Assembly: GCF_030124375.1 (NCBI RefSeq)
Contig: NZ_JASKLS010000007.1
Location: forward strand, 186,001 to 250,000
Direction of reading: 5' to 3'
Origin: Sinorhizobium sp. 6-70
GTDB lineage: Bacteria; Pseudomonadota; Alphaproteobacteria; Rhizobiales; Rhizobiaceae
DNA length: 64,000 bases
Shown: piece by piece, positions 43,285-51,055 of the stretch
Position numbering within the stretch: the first letter of the stretch is position 1
How the letters are laid out: the number at the start of each line of letters is the position of its first letter
Position numbers and translations under genes: made by a program
Notes under the pieces: model-generated
What the model was told of the DNA's origin: nothing
The model's database searches: none
What the model saw: only the letters and a program-made list of their open reading frames with translations

Positions 43285-44739
43285 ATGAACTTGAAAGACC
43301 CGTCGCTGTTTCGCCAGGCCGCTCTCGTGGGTGAAAACTGGATCGAAGCCGACCCGAAAAACGCGATCGAAGTGAACAACCCGGCGACCGGCGAGATCAT
43401 CGGTCGTGTCCCGAAACTCGGCGCCGCCGAGACACGGACTGCGATCGAGACCGCCGCACGGGTGCAGAAGGAATGGGCGGCGAAGACCGCCAAGGAGCGC
43501 GCGGGCGTGCTGCGCCGCTGGTTCGAGCTGATGATCGAGAACAAGGACGATCTCGGCCGGATACTGACACTCGAGCAGGGCAAGCCGCTCGCAGAAGCGA
43601 CAGGCGAAATCGTCTATGGTGCAAGCTTCATCGAGTGGTTTGCCGAAGAGGCGCGTCGCGTCTATGGCGACCTTGTGCCCGGCCATCAGAAGGACAAGCG
43701 CATCCTGGTGATGAAGCAGCCGATCGGCGTCGTCGCCGCGATCACACCATGGAACTTCCCGAACGCGATGATTACCCGCAAGGCCGGTCCCGCCTTTGCC
43801 GCCGGTTGCGCCATGGTGCTGAAGCCGGCCGGGCAGACGCCCTTCTCCGCAATTGCCATCGCGGTGCTCGCAGAGCGCGCCGGCATGCCGAAGGGCCTCT
43901 TTTCGGTCATCACCGGCTCGGCACGCGAGATCGGCGCCGAGATGACCTCCAATCCAACCGTCCGCAAGCTGACCTTCACCGGCTCGACGGAAGTCGGCGC
44001 CGAGCTCTATCGCCAGAGCGCCGGCACGATCAAGAAGCTCGGCCTGGAACTCGGCGGCAATGCCCCCTTCATCGTTTTTGACGATGCCGATCTCGATGCG
44101 GCCGTCGAGGGGGCGCTGATCGCGAAGTTCCGCAACAACGGCCAGACCTGCGTCTGCGCCAACCGCATCTATGTTCAGGACGGCGTCTACGAGGCCTTCT
44201 CCGAGAAGCTTGCCGCCGCGGTCGCCAAGCTGAAGACCGGCAACGGCATGGAGGAGGGCGTCATTCTCGGTCCGCTGATCGATCAGCCGGCGCTCGCCAA
44301 GGTCGAGGAGCATGTCGCCGATGCGCTTGCCAAGGGCGCCCGGGTCGTCCAGGGCGGCCGACGCCACACGCTCGGCGGCACATTCTTCGAGGCGACGGTG
44401 CTTGCCGACGTCACGCAGGCCATGGCGGTCGCGCGCGAAGAGACATTTGGGCCGGTTGCGCCGCTCTTCCGCTTCAAGGACGAGGCAGACGTCATCCACC
44501 AGGCGAATGACACCGAATTCGGCCTCGCCTCCTATTTCTACGCCAAGGACCTGGCGCGCGTCTTCCGCGTCGCGGAAGCGCTGGAATACGGTATGGTCGG
44601 CGTCAACACCGGCCTGATTTCGACCGCCGAGGCGCCCTTTGGCGGCGTCAAGCTTTCCGGCCTCGGCCGTGAGGGCTCGAAATACGGCATCGAGGAGTTC
44701 ATGGAGATCAAGTACGTCTGCCTCGGTGGTATTGCCTGA
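43285..44739 (+). CDS. gabD: Succinate-semialdehyde dehydrogenase (NADP+)
   Basis: A 484-residue aldehyde dehydrogenase. The general base E255 is in LELGGNAPF and the nucleophile C289 in GQTCVCANR; the double Cys (CVC) is typical of GabD. It oxidises succinate semialdehyde to succinate in GABA use. The ATG at 43285 has GAGGAAGG upstream. A terminator follows. Confidence 0.93.
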   Translation: MNLKDPSLFRQAALVGENWIEADPKNAIEVNNPATGEIIGRVPKLGAAETRTAIETAARVQKEWAAKTAKERAGVLRRWFELMIENKDDLGRILTLEQGKPLAEATGEIVYGASFIEWFAEEARRVYGDLVPGHQKDKRILVMKQPIGVVAAITPWNFPNAMITRKAGPAFAAGCAMVLKPAGQTPFSAIAIAVLAERAGMPKGLFSVITGSAREIGAEMTSNPTVRKLTFTGSTEVGAELYRQSAGTIKKLGLELGGNAPFIVFDDADLDAAVEGALIAKFRNNGQTCVCANRIYVQDGVYEAFSEKLAAAVAKLKTGNGMEEGVILGPLIDQPALAKVEEHVADALAKGARVVQGGRRHTLGGTFFEATVLADVTQAMAVAREETFGPVAPLFRFKDEADVIHQANDTEFGLASYFYAKDLARVFRVAEALEYGMVGVNTGLISTAEAPFGGVKLSGLGREGSKYGIEEFMEIKYVCLGGIA

Positions 44740-44766
44740 GGTAACGGCGCTCCCGTTCTTCAATCC

Positions 44767-44801
44767 AACCGGCCGGAAAGTTCTGGCCGGTTTTTTCTTT
44801 T
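44767..44801 (+). terminator. Rho-independent terminator of gabD
   Basis: AACCGGCC and GGCCGGTT form a perfect 8-bp stem around a 10-base loop, followed by TTTTCTTTT. Confidence 0.9.
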
Positions 44802-44846
44802 GCCGGTAAGACGTTACCGACTCGACATTAATGAGAGGAATGCGAA

Positions 44847-44967
44847 CTGCCCCTCACCCCAGCCCTCTCCCCGCTCGCGGGGAGAGGGGGTCTTGAGGCG
44901 AAGGCGTGCCGCTTGCCCCTTCTCCCCGCCTGCGGGGAGAAGGTGGCGGCAGCCGGATGAGGGGCAG
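44847..44967. repeat. RIME-like intergenic mosaic element (copy 2)
   Basis: CTGCCCCTCACC and TGAGGGGCAG bound two palindromes built on CTCTCCCCGC/GCGGGGAGAG and CTTCTCCCCGCC/GCGGGGAGAAGG. Same architecture as 9819-9929. It lies just upstream of the aldolase gene. Confidence 0.88.
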
Positions 44968-45007
44968 ATTACGGCCAGCCGATCCGGAAAGGACAGGAGA
45001 GCGATCA

Positions 45008-45808
45008 ATGCCCGCCCCGAAAAACCCCTTTAAAGCGGCGATCCGCGAAAATCGTTTCCAGCTCGGCCTTTGGGTGGCGCTGGCGAGTCCCTATGCCGCC
45101 GAAGTCGTGGCCGACAGCGGCTACGATTGGCTGCTGATCGACGGCGAGCACGCGCCGAACGATCTGCCGCTCCTTTCGGCGCAGTTCCGCGCGATCTCCG
45201 GGCGCGGCAGCCATCCGATCGTTCGTCTTCCTGTCGGCGATACGGCGCTTATCAAGCAGGCGCTCGACACCGGCGTTCAGACGCTGCTTATCCCGATGGT
45301 CGATAGCGTCGAGCAGGCGCAGCAATTGGTCCGCGCAGTGCGTTATCCGCCGCACGGCATTCGCGGCGTCGGCGCCGCGCTTGGCCGCGCCTCGAATTTC
45401 GGGCGGATCGGCGACTATCTCACGACCGCCAACGAGGAGATCTGCCTCATCCTGCAGATCGAGAGCCGGAAGGGGTTGGACGCGATCGATGAGATCGCTG
45501 CGCTGGATGGGGTCGACGGCCTCTTCATCGGCCCGGCCGACCTCGCCGCCGACATGGGTCATCTCGGCAACTCAGGTCATCCGGAAGTCCGGGCCGCCAT
45601 CGTCGATGCCTTTGCGCGCATCAAGCGCGCCGGCAAGGCGCGCGGCATCATGACCCTCGATCTCGCCCACGCACACGACTATCGCGGTCTCGGCGCCGAT
45701 TTCATGGCCATCGGCACCGATGTCACGCTCCTCGTCAGCGCGACTGAGCGCCTGCGCGAGGAATTTTCAGGCGAGCAACAAACGTCGAGGCCACCATCCG
45801 GCTACTGA
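45008..45808 (+). CDS. HpcH/HpaI family 2-keto-3-deoxy sugar-acid aldolase
   Basis: A 266-residue class II aldolase. GLWVALASPYAAEVVADSGY, WLLIDGEHAPND and LIGPADLAADMGHLG-type motifs (FIGPADLAADMGH) mark the family of HpaI, GarL and RhmA, which split 2-keto-3-deoxy acids into pyruvate and an aldehyde. The ATG at 45008 has AGGAGAG upstream; frames starting in the RIME element are rejected. It is convergent with the GntR gene and probably part of the sugar-acid pathway to the right. Confidence 0.88.
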   Translation: MPAPKNPFKAAIRENRFQLGLWVALASPYAAEVVADSGYDWLLIDGEHAPNDLPLLSAQFRAISGRGSHPIVRLPVGDTALIKQALDTGVQTLLIPMVDSVEQAQQLVRAVRYPPHGIRGVGAALGRASNFGRIGDYLTTANEEICLILQIESRKGLDAIDEIAALDGVDGLFIGPADLAADMGHLGNSGHPEVRAAIVDAFARIKRAGKARGIMTLDLAHAHDYRGLGADFMAIGTDVTLLVSATERLREEFSGEQQTSRPPSGY

Positions 45809-45840
45809 GCGGCCGCCGAGTTCTGTAAGCCTTTAGTCGG

Positions 45841-46719
45841 CTACGGAATGGATTGCAGCAAGGTCTCCCGCGCAGATTTCAAATGCCGCCGGCAAGCCTG
45901 GTCCACCTGCTTCGGGTCGCGTGACTGGAGTGCGGCGATATAGGCGAGATGCTCTTCGAGCGCGCGTGCATTGCGTTCCCGCGAGTTGGCCTTGTTCCAC
46001 TGATAGTGATAGTGGAAGACGATCGCGATGATGTCGTAGAAATCGATGATGAAGCGGTTGCTGGACGATTTATGCACCAGCAGGTGAAAGCGCTCGTCGA
46101 GCTCGGAGAATTCCTTGTAACGGTTGTCGATGTCGGCAAGGATTTCGCGGTGTACGGTCTCGATCTTCTTCAGCTCTTCCCAGGCGGGGTGGTCTTCCGG
46201 CAGGCCGACGAAGCTCGCCGCGGACCTTAGCTCGAACATTTCCCGCACTTCCGTAAGTTCGAGCGCGAATTCGCGGGTAAAACCCTTGAGCACCCAGTGG
46301 CTGTTCGGCCGTTTCTCGATCAGGCCGAAGCGGCTGAAGCGGATCAGAAACTCGCGCACGCTCGTCGTGCCAGTGCCGATCTCGCGTGCGAGTTCCAGCT
46401 CGTTGATCTGCATGCCGGGTTCGGCGCCGCCGGCCAGAATCCGGCGCATGAAACTGCGCTCGATGATTTCTGCGAGCGAATTGGTCTCTTCGGTCGGAAA
46501 ATAATCGGAGGGGTCGGGACGGCGCAGCACGATCTTCCGGCGCTTGTCCCAGATGATCAGCTTGAGTTCCTCGCAGCGGGCGAGAATGGCGCGGACGGTG
46601 GTGCGGCTTACCCCGAGCACCTGCCCGAGTTCGGGCTCGGACGGCAGCGTGGAGGTCTCCGCCAAGAGTTTCAGGCAGCGATTGAAGGCGTCCTTGAAAA
46701 CGGTGTTCTGCTTGGCCAT
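45841..46719 (-). CDS. GntR family regulator with FCD domain and two predicted winged helices
   Basis: A 292-residue regulator. A first HTH-like stretch LPSEPELGQVLGVSRTTVRA is at 25-44, a second is INELELAREIGTGTTSVREF at 105-124, and a C-terminal FCD domain (about 150-285) has likely metal ligands D208, H212, H257 and H279. Most FadR-type proteins have one winged helix. It is divergent from the UxaA gene and is the obvious candidate regulator of the sugar locus. Confidence 0.87.
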   Translation of the reverse strand: MAKQNTVFKDAFNRCLKLLAETSTLPSEPELGQVLGVSRTTVRAILARCEELKLIIWDKRRKIVLRRPDPSDYFPTEETNSLAEIIERSFMRRILAGGAEPGMQINELELAREIGTGTTSVREFLIRFSRFGLIEKRPNSHWVLKGFTREFALELTEVREMFELRSAASFVGLPEDHPAWEELKKIETVHREILADIDNRYKEFSELDERFHLLVHKSSSNRFIIDFYDIIAIVFHYHYQWNKANSRERNARALEEHLAYIAALQSRDPKQVDQACRRHLKSARETLLQSIP

Positions 46720-46780
46720 GGAAGGTCCGGCTGGTTCCCTGTTGCTTCGGGCATCGGCCCGGAACGTGTTGCTGCTCTAT

Positions 46781-46842
46781 CGCGTGGCGCATCTGAACCG
46801 ACGCAGAAGGGTCGCTGTAGCACTTTGATTGCTCATGACCCC
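46781..46842 (+). repeat. Partial family B repeat (copy 6)
   Basis: CGCGTGGCGCATC, GGTCGCTGTAGCACTTTG and ATTGCTCATGA match the family B blocks, with a small central deletion. Confidence 0.65.
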
Positions 46843-47000
46843 TTCATCCGAAACCGTCCGAAGCGATCACGCTGTAGCGCGGCGGCGCGTATTTGTCTCG
46901 GCCGTTACGGGCATATTTCGACATCTGATGGCTCCAGTCCCCGCACACCCGCTTCGGCCGACGACGTCGGTTTTCAATCATAATACCTGTTGACGTATTT

Positions 47001-47024
47001 CTGTCTATTGTGGATAAAAGACAA
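47001..47024. promoter_or_regulatory. Candidate operator 1 (upstream of the UxaA-family gene)
   Basis: CTGT, C, T, A, TT, G, T, G, GATAAAAGA: this stretch shares most positions, including GATAAAAGA, with 49819-49840 upstream of the transporter gene. It overlaps the region expected for the -10 box after TTGACG. Confidence 0.45.
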
Positions 47025-47070
47025 ATTGATTGTGCGACCATGCACAGGAACGAAATCCAGGAGTGCCGCT

Positions 47071-48576
47071 TTGTCCGCCCCGTCTTCAATCCTTCTTTCG
47101 CCGGAGGATAATGTCGCCGTAGCCACCTTTCCGATCGAGGCAGGGCAGCCGCTTCCGGGAGGCGCCAGGGCCAAGCTGCGGATCGAGCCCGGGCACAAGG
47201 TGGCGGTGCGGGCGATCGGAAGCGGCGAGCCGGTGGTCAAGTACGCCCAGGCAATCGGCCGCGCGACCAGCGACATCGGCGCGGGAGACCACGTGCATTC
47301 GCACAATCTCGCCTTTGACCAGGACCGTCTTGCGATCGGCGCCGCAGTTGCGCCCGAATCCGCAAGCGCCGCCGACAGGGCGCGGACTTTCCTCGGTTAC
47401 CGCAGGGCCGACGGACGGGCCGCCACGCGCAACTATATCGGCATCGTCGCCAGCGTGAACTGTTCCACCACGGTCTGTCGCGCCATCGCCGACGAGGCCA
47501 ACCGGCGTATCCTGCCGCGATATGAGGGCATCGATGGCTTCGTGCCGATCGTGCATGATCAGGGCTGCGGCATGTCGTCCACCGGCGACGGAATGAAGAA
47601 CCTGCACCGGACACTTGCCGGCTATGCCCGCCACGTCAATTTCGGCGGCGTGCTGATGGTCGGGCTTGGTTGCGAAGTCAACCAACTGACGCTCTACGGC
47701 CAGAGCGGCTCCGGCGCGGAAAAGCGTCATTTCAACATCCAGGAGGCGGGCGGATCCCGCCGCTCTGTCGAGCGCGCGCTCGGCGTGCTCGATGAAATCG
47801 CCCAGGAAGTCGCAACGGCCCGGCGGGTGCCGATACCGGTCAGCGAGATCATTGTCGGCCTGCAATGCGGCGGCTCCGACGGTCTTTCGGGCGTTACGGC
47901 GAACCCCGCACTCGGAGCGGCGGTCGACATTCTCGCCGGTGCCGGCGGCACCGCGATCCTCTCGGAAACCTCGGAGATCTACGGCGCCGAACATCTCTTG
48001 CGCAGCCGCGCGGTCAATGAAGACGTGGGAGTGAAGCTCGACAGCTTGATTTCCTGGTGGGAAAATTACGTTGCGTTGCACGGGGCATCGCTCGACAACA
48101 ATCCTTCGCCGGGCAACAAGCGCGGCGGCCTCACCACCATCCTGGAAAAGTCGCTCGGTGCAGTCGCGAAGGGCGGACGATCGCCGTTGACGGCTGTCTA
48201 CAACTACGCCGAGCGCGTAACCGAGCACGGGCTGGTATTCATGGATACACCGGGCTACGATCCGGTTTCGGCAACCGGCCAGGTCGCCGGCGGTGCCAAT
48301 GTCATTGCCTTTACGACTGGACGCGGCAGCTGTTTCGGGTGTCGCCCCGCGCCATCGATCAAGCTCACCAGCAACACGCCGCTTTATCGCGCCATGGAGG
48401 AAGACATGGACATCGATTGCGGCGTGATCGCTTCGGGGGAGGCGACCATCGCCGGGCTTGGCCGCGAAATCTTCGAACTGATCATCGATACCGCTTCCGG
48501 CCGCAAGACCAAGAGCGAACTATTCGGCTACGGCGACAATGAATTCGTTCCCTGGCATCTGGGGGCGACACTCTGA
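47071..48576 (+). CDS. UxaA-family dehydratase (altronate/galactarate dehydratase type)
   Basis: A 501-residue protein. An N-terminal SAF-like domain (about 1-95, with HKVAVRAIGSGEPVVKYAQ) is followed by the large UxaA domain with NYIGIVASVNCSTTVCRAI, VHDQGCGM, GLQCGGSDGLSGVTANPALG and GRGSCFGCRPAPSIKLTSN, which carry the conserved cysteines. The family dehydrates sugar acids to 2-keto-3-deoxy acids. The start is TTG at 47071 with CCAGGAG eight bases upstream; a longer frame to 46990 lacks a ribosome site. Next gene is 41 bp away. Confidence 0.88.
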   Translation: MSAPSSILLSPEDNVAVATFPIEAGQPLPGGARAKLRIEPGHKVAVRAIGSGEPVVKYAQAIGRATSDIGAGDHVHSHNLAFDQDRLAIGAAVAPESASAADRARTFLGYRRADGRAATRNYIGIVASVNCSTTVCRAIADEANRRILPRYEGIDGFVPIVHDQGCGMSSTGDGMKNLHRTLAGYARHVNFGGVLMVGLGCEVNQLTLYGQSGSGAEKRHFNIQEAGGSRRSVERALGVLDEIAQEVATARRVPIPVSEIIVGLQCGGSDGLSGVTANPALGAAVDILAGAGGTAILSETSEIYGAEHLLRSRAVNEDVGVKLDSLISWWENYVALHGASLDNNPSPGNKRGGLTTILEKSLGAVAKGGRSPLTAVYNYAERVTEHGLVFMDTPGYDPVSATGQVAGGANVIAFTTGRGSCFGCRPAPSIKLTSNTPLYRAMEEDMDIDCGVIASGEATIAGLGREIFELIIDTASGRKTKSELFGYGDNEFVPWHLGATL

Positions 48577-48617
48577 CGATGTGAGAACTGCGCATCTTTG
48601 GAGGGAGGAGACAGGGA

Positions 48618-49637
48618 ATGCAAACGAGAAAAATCGGCCGGACGGATCTCTCCGTGACCGAATACAGCTTCGGCGCGGCCGGGCTCGGCGGCCTCTATCG
48701 CGAATGCACGCGCGAAGCCGCAATGGCGACGCTGGATGCCGCCTGGGCCGCTGGCATCCGCTATTTCGACGTCGCGCCCTATTACGGGCTGGGATTGGCC
48801 GAGCGGCGCGTCGGCGATTTCCTGCAGGACAAGCCGCGCGACAGCTTCGTGCTCTCGACAAAGGTTGGCCGCCTGCTTCGTCCCGTGCCGGAGGACGCGG
48901 TTCCCGACTATTCCTACGTCAAACCGCTGAATTTCGACGTCACCTTCGACTACAGCTACGACGCGATCATGCGGTCCGTCGAATTCAGCTATGCGCGCCT
49001 CGGTCTCAATCGCATCGACATCCTCTATGTCCATGACATCGGCGTCTACACCCACGGCGCCGCGAAGAATGCCGTGCTCTTGCGCCAATTGATGGATTCC
49101 GGCCTGAAGGCCCTGGAAGAGCTGAAATCGAGCGGTGTCATTTCCGCCTACGGCCTCGGCGTCAATGAAGTGCCCGTCTGCCTGGAGGTCATGCGGCAGG
49201 CCGATATCGACTGCATCCTCCTGGCCGGGCGCTACACGCTTCTCGACCGCTCGGCGGTCGCCGAATTGCTCCCGCTTTGCGAAAAGAAGGGGACGTCGCT
49301 CGTCGTTGGCGGCGTGTTCAATTCCGGCATTCTCGCCACCGGGCCGGTGGACGGGGCGCATTTCGACTACATGCCGGCAAGCGACGATGTGCGGACACGG
49401 GTTGCGGCGATGGAAAAAATCGCACGCGACCGTGGCATGCCGCTTGCGGCGCCGGCGCTTCAGTTTCCGCTTTCCAATTCGCAGGTTGCCTCGGTTCTGC
49501 TCGGTACCGCGAAGCCTTCAAGTCTCGAGCGCAATATGGAACTCACCCGCCGGAAGATCGCAACGGAAGACTTTGCCGCCTTCGAACCTTACACGCTCGT
49601 CGCACCCGAACTCGGGCTTGACGCGGTACGGGCCTGA
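48618..49637 (+). CDS. Aldo/keto reductase, D-threo-aldose 1-dehydrogenase (L-fucose dehydrogenase) type
   Basis: A 339-residue AKR-fold protein. The catalytic-type Tyr is in RYFDVAPYYGLGLAERRVG and the C-terminal NADP region includes FPLSNSQVASVLLGT. The FGAAGLGGLYRE N-terminus and length resemble the bacterial aldose/L-fucose 1-dehydrogenases that make a sugar lactone. Substrate is inferred from family and context. GGAGGGAGG precedes the ATG at 48618. Confidence 0.85.
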   Translation: MQTRKIGRTDLSVTEYSFGAAGLGGLYRECTREAAMATLDAAWAAGIRYFDVAPYYGLGLAERRVGDFLQDKPRDSFVLSTKVGRLLRPVPEDAVPDYSYVKPLNFDVTFDYSYDAIMRSVEFSYARLGLNRIDILYVHDIGVYTHGAAKNAVLLRQLMDSGLKALEELKSSGVISAYGLGVNEVPVCLEVMRQADIDCILLAGRYTLLDRSAVAELLPLCEKKGTSLVVGGVFNSGILATGPVDGAHFDYMPASDDVRTRVAAMEKIARDRGMPLAAPALQFPLSNSQVASVLLGTAKPSSLERNMELTRRKIATEDFAAFEPYTLVAPELGLDAVRA

Positions 49638-49759
49638 CGCATGACGCTGCGTTCGCTTGATGCCGGCGCGGCGGCCAAAAAGGGATAGCGGCACGCCGGT
49701 ATCCTGTTCACATACCGAAATGCCTATGAAAACATGTTGTTGCGTTTGGGAGGAACGCA

Positions 49760-49831
49760 ATGAAGTGGAACCGGCAGAACGGCTTGCCATTTCAAATTCA
49801 CTGCGCTAGCGTGCCTATCTGTTTTTTATAG
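49760..49831 (+). CDS. Possible 23-codon small ORF with strong ribosome site
   Basis: GGGAGG lies seven bases before the ATG at 49760. The frame reads MKWNRQNGLPFQIHCASVPI then CFL and a TAG at 829-831 of the same kilobase. No homology is recognised. Its 3' end overlaps the candidate operator upstream of the transporter gene, so it may be chance. Confidence 0.25.
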   Translation: MKWNRQNGLPFQIHCASVPICFL

Positions 49832-49840
49832 ATAAAAGAT
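49819..49840. promoter_or_regulatory. Candidate operator 2 (upstream of the sugar transporter)
   Basis: CTGTTTTTTATAGATAAAAG then AT. With its left flank it is an imperfect palindrome (ATCTgTTTTTTA / TAGATAAAAGAT). It shares CTGT and GATAAAAGA spacing with the site at 47001. Confidence 0.5.
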
Positions 49841-49905
49841 CGATCCGTGTGCACCTTGCGGATCGCATTCGATAACGGAACAGGTGTAGTTGAGAGGAGA
49901 ACCCG

Positions 49906-50895
49906 ATGAACATCACAAAACACATTCTATCCCGCCGTGCCTTCACGGCACTGGCTGGTGCCGCCTTCCTTGCAACGATGGCGCCGGTCGCGTCATTCGC
50001 CCAGGACGTCACGATCCCGATCATCGTGAAGGACACCACTTCCTTCTATTGGCAGATCGTTCTTGCGGGTGCGCGCGCCGCCGGTAAGGACCTCGGCGTG
50101 AATGTGCCGGAACTTGGCGCCCAGTCTGAATCGGACATCAACGGCCAGATCAGCATTCTCGAAAACGCCGTCGCCGGCTCGCCGGCCGCGGTCGTGATCT
50201 CGCCGACCGAGTTCAAGGCGCTCGGCAAGCCGATCGACGAGGCAGCAAAATCGGTTCCGATCATCGGCATCGACTCGGCGGCTGATTCGAAGGCCTTCAC
50301 CTCGTTCCTGACAACAGACAACGTCCAGGGCGGCCGTATCGCCGCCGATGGGCTCGCCGCGGCAATCAAGGAGGCGACCGGCAAGGAGGAAGGCGAAATC
50401 GCCATCATCACCAGCCTGCCCGGTGTCGGCTCGCTCGACCAGCGCCGCGACGGCTTCCTCGACCAAGTCAAGACCAAGTATCCGGGCTTCAAGGTCGTTG
50501 CCGACAAATATGCCGATGGTCAGGCTACGACCGGTCTCAACATGATGACTGACCTGATCACCGCCAACCCGAATCTCGTCGGCGTCTTCGCCTCCAACCT
50601 GATCATGGCGCAGGGCGTCGGCCAGGCAATCGCCGAAAACAAACTCGGCGACAAGATCAAGGTGATCGGCTTCGACAGCGACGAAAAAACCGTCGGCTTC
50701 CTCAAGGAGGGCGTACTTGCGGGTCTCGTCGTGCAGGACCCCTATCGCATGGGTTATGATGGCGTGAAGACGGCGCTGGCGGTTTCGAAAGGCGAGAAGG
50801 TCGAAGCGAACGTCGATACCGGCGCGAACCTCGTCACCAAGGCCAACATGGCCGAGCCGAAAATCGATGCGCTGTTGAACCCGAAGGTAAACTAG
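49906..50895 (+). CDS. CUT2 sugar ABC transporter, periplasmic binding protein
   Basis: A 329-residue RbsB-like binding protein. The signal peptide has SRRAFTALAGAAF, which fits a Tat-like twin-arginine motif, and likely cleavage at SFA-QD near residue 30. The Periplas_BP_4 domain begins IPIIVKDTTSFYWQIVLAGA. The sugar is not readable from sequence; L-fucose or a related aldose fits the neighbours. AGAGGAGAA precedes the ATG. A strong hairpin separates it from the ATPase gene. Confidence 0.92.
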   Translation: MNITKHILSRRAFTALAGAAFLATMAPVASFAQDVTIPIIVKDTTSFYWQIVLAGARAAGKDLGVNVPELGAQSESDINGQISILENAVAGSPAAVVISPTEFKALGKPIDEAAKSVPIIGIDSAADSKAFTSFLTTDNVQGGRIAADGLAAAIKEATGKEEGEIAIITSLPGVGSLDQRRDGFLDQVKTKYPGFKVVADKYADGQATTGLNMMTDLITANPNLVGVFASNLIMAQGVGQAIAENKLGDKIKVIGFDSDEKTVGFLKEGVLAGLVVQDPYRMGYDGVKTALAVSKGEKVEANVDTGANLVTKANMAEPKIDALLNPKVN

Positions 50896-50956
50896 ACCCG
50901 GGAGGCATGACAAAGGCGACGGCCGATACGAGGGGACGCCGTCGCCATCCGGGTTG

Positions 50957-50994
50957 GCGCATAACCCCGGGAAGCGATTTTCGGGGTTATGCGC
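50957..50994. other. Long stem-loop between binding-protein and ATPase genes
   Basis: GCGCATAACCCC and GGGGTTATGCGC are perfect 12-bp arms (50957-50968 and 50983-50994), extended by one G:C pair, with a 12-base loop. No T-run follows. Such a hairpin may protect the binding-protein mRNA or attenuate downstream genes. Confidence 0.75.
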
Positions 50995-51055
50995 GGACAG
51001 CTGTTGCAGCGGCGAATCGCCTTTGACGGAAGGCGCTGCCGAGGAGGAGGCATTC

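Larger units (their letters stand above)
46720..47070. other. Divergent gap between the GntR gene and the UxaA-family gene
   Basis: 351 bp holding a family B repeat (46781-46842), a possible promoter with TTGACG at about 46990 and the candidate operator at 47001-47024. No other gene is credible. Confidence 0.6.

Noticed and set aside
44800..45005. Small frames within the RIME-like element upstream of the aldolase gene
   Set aside because: They translate a palindromic repeat (PSPRSRGEG-type peptides), a common false positive in rhizobia.
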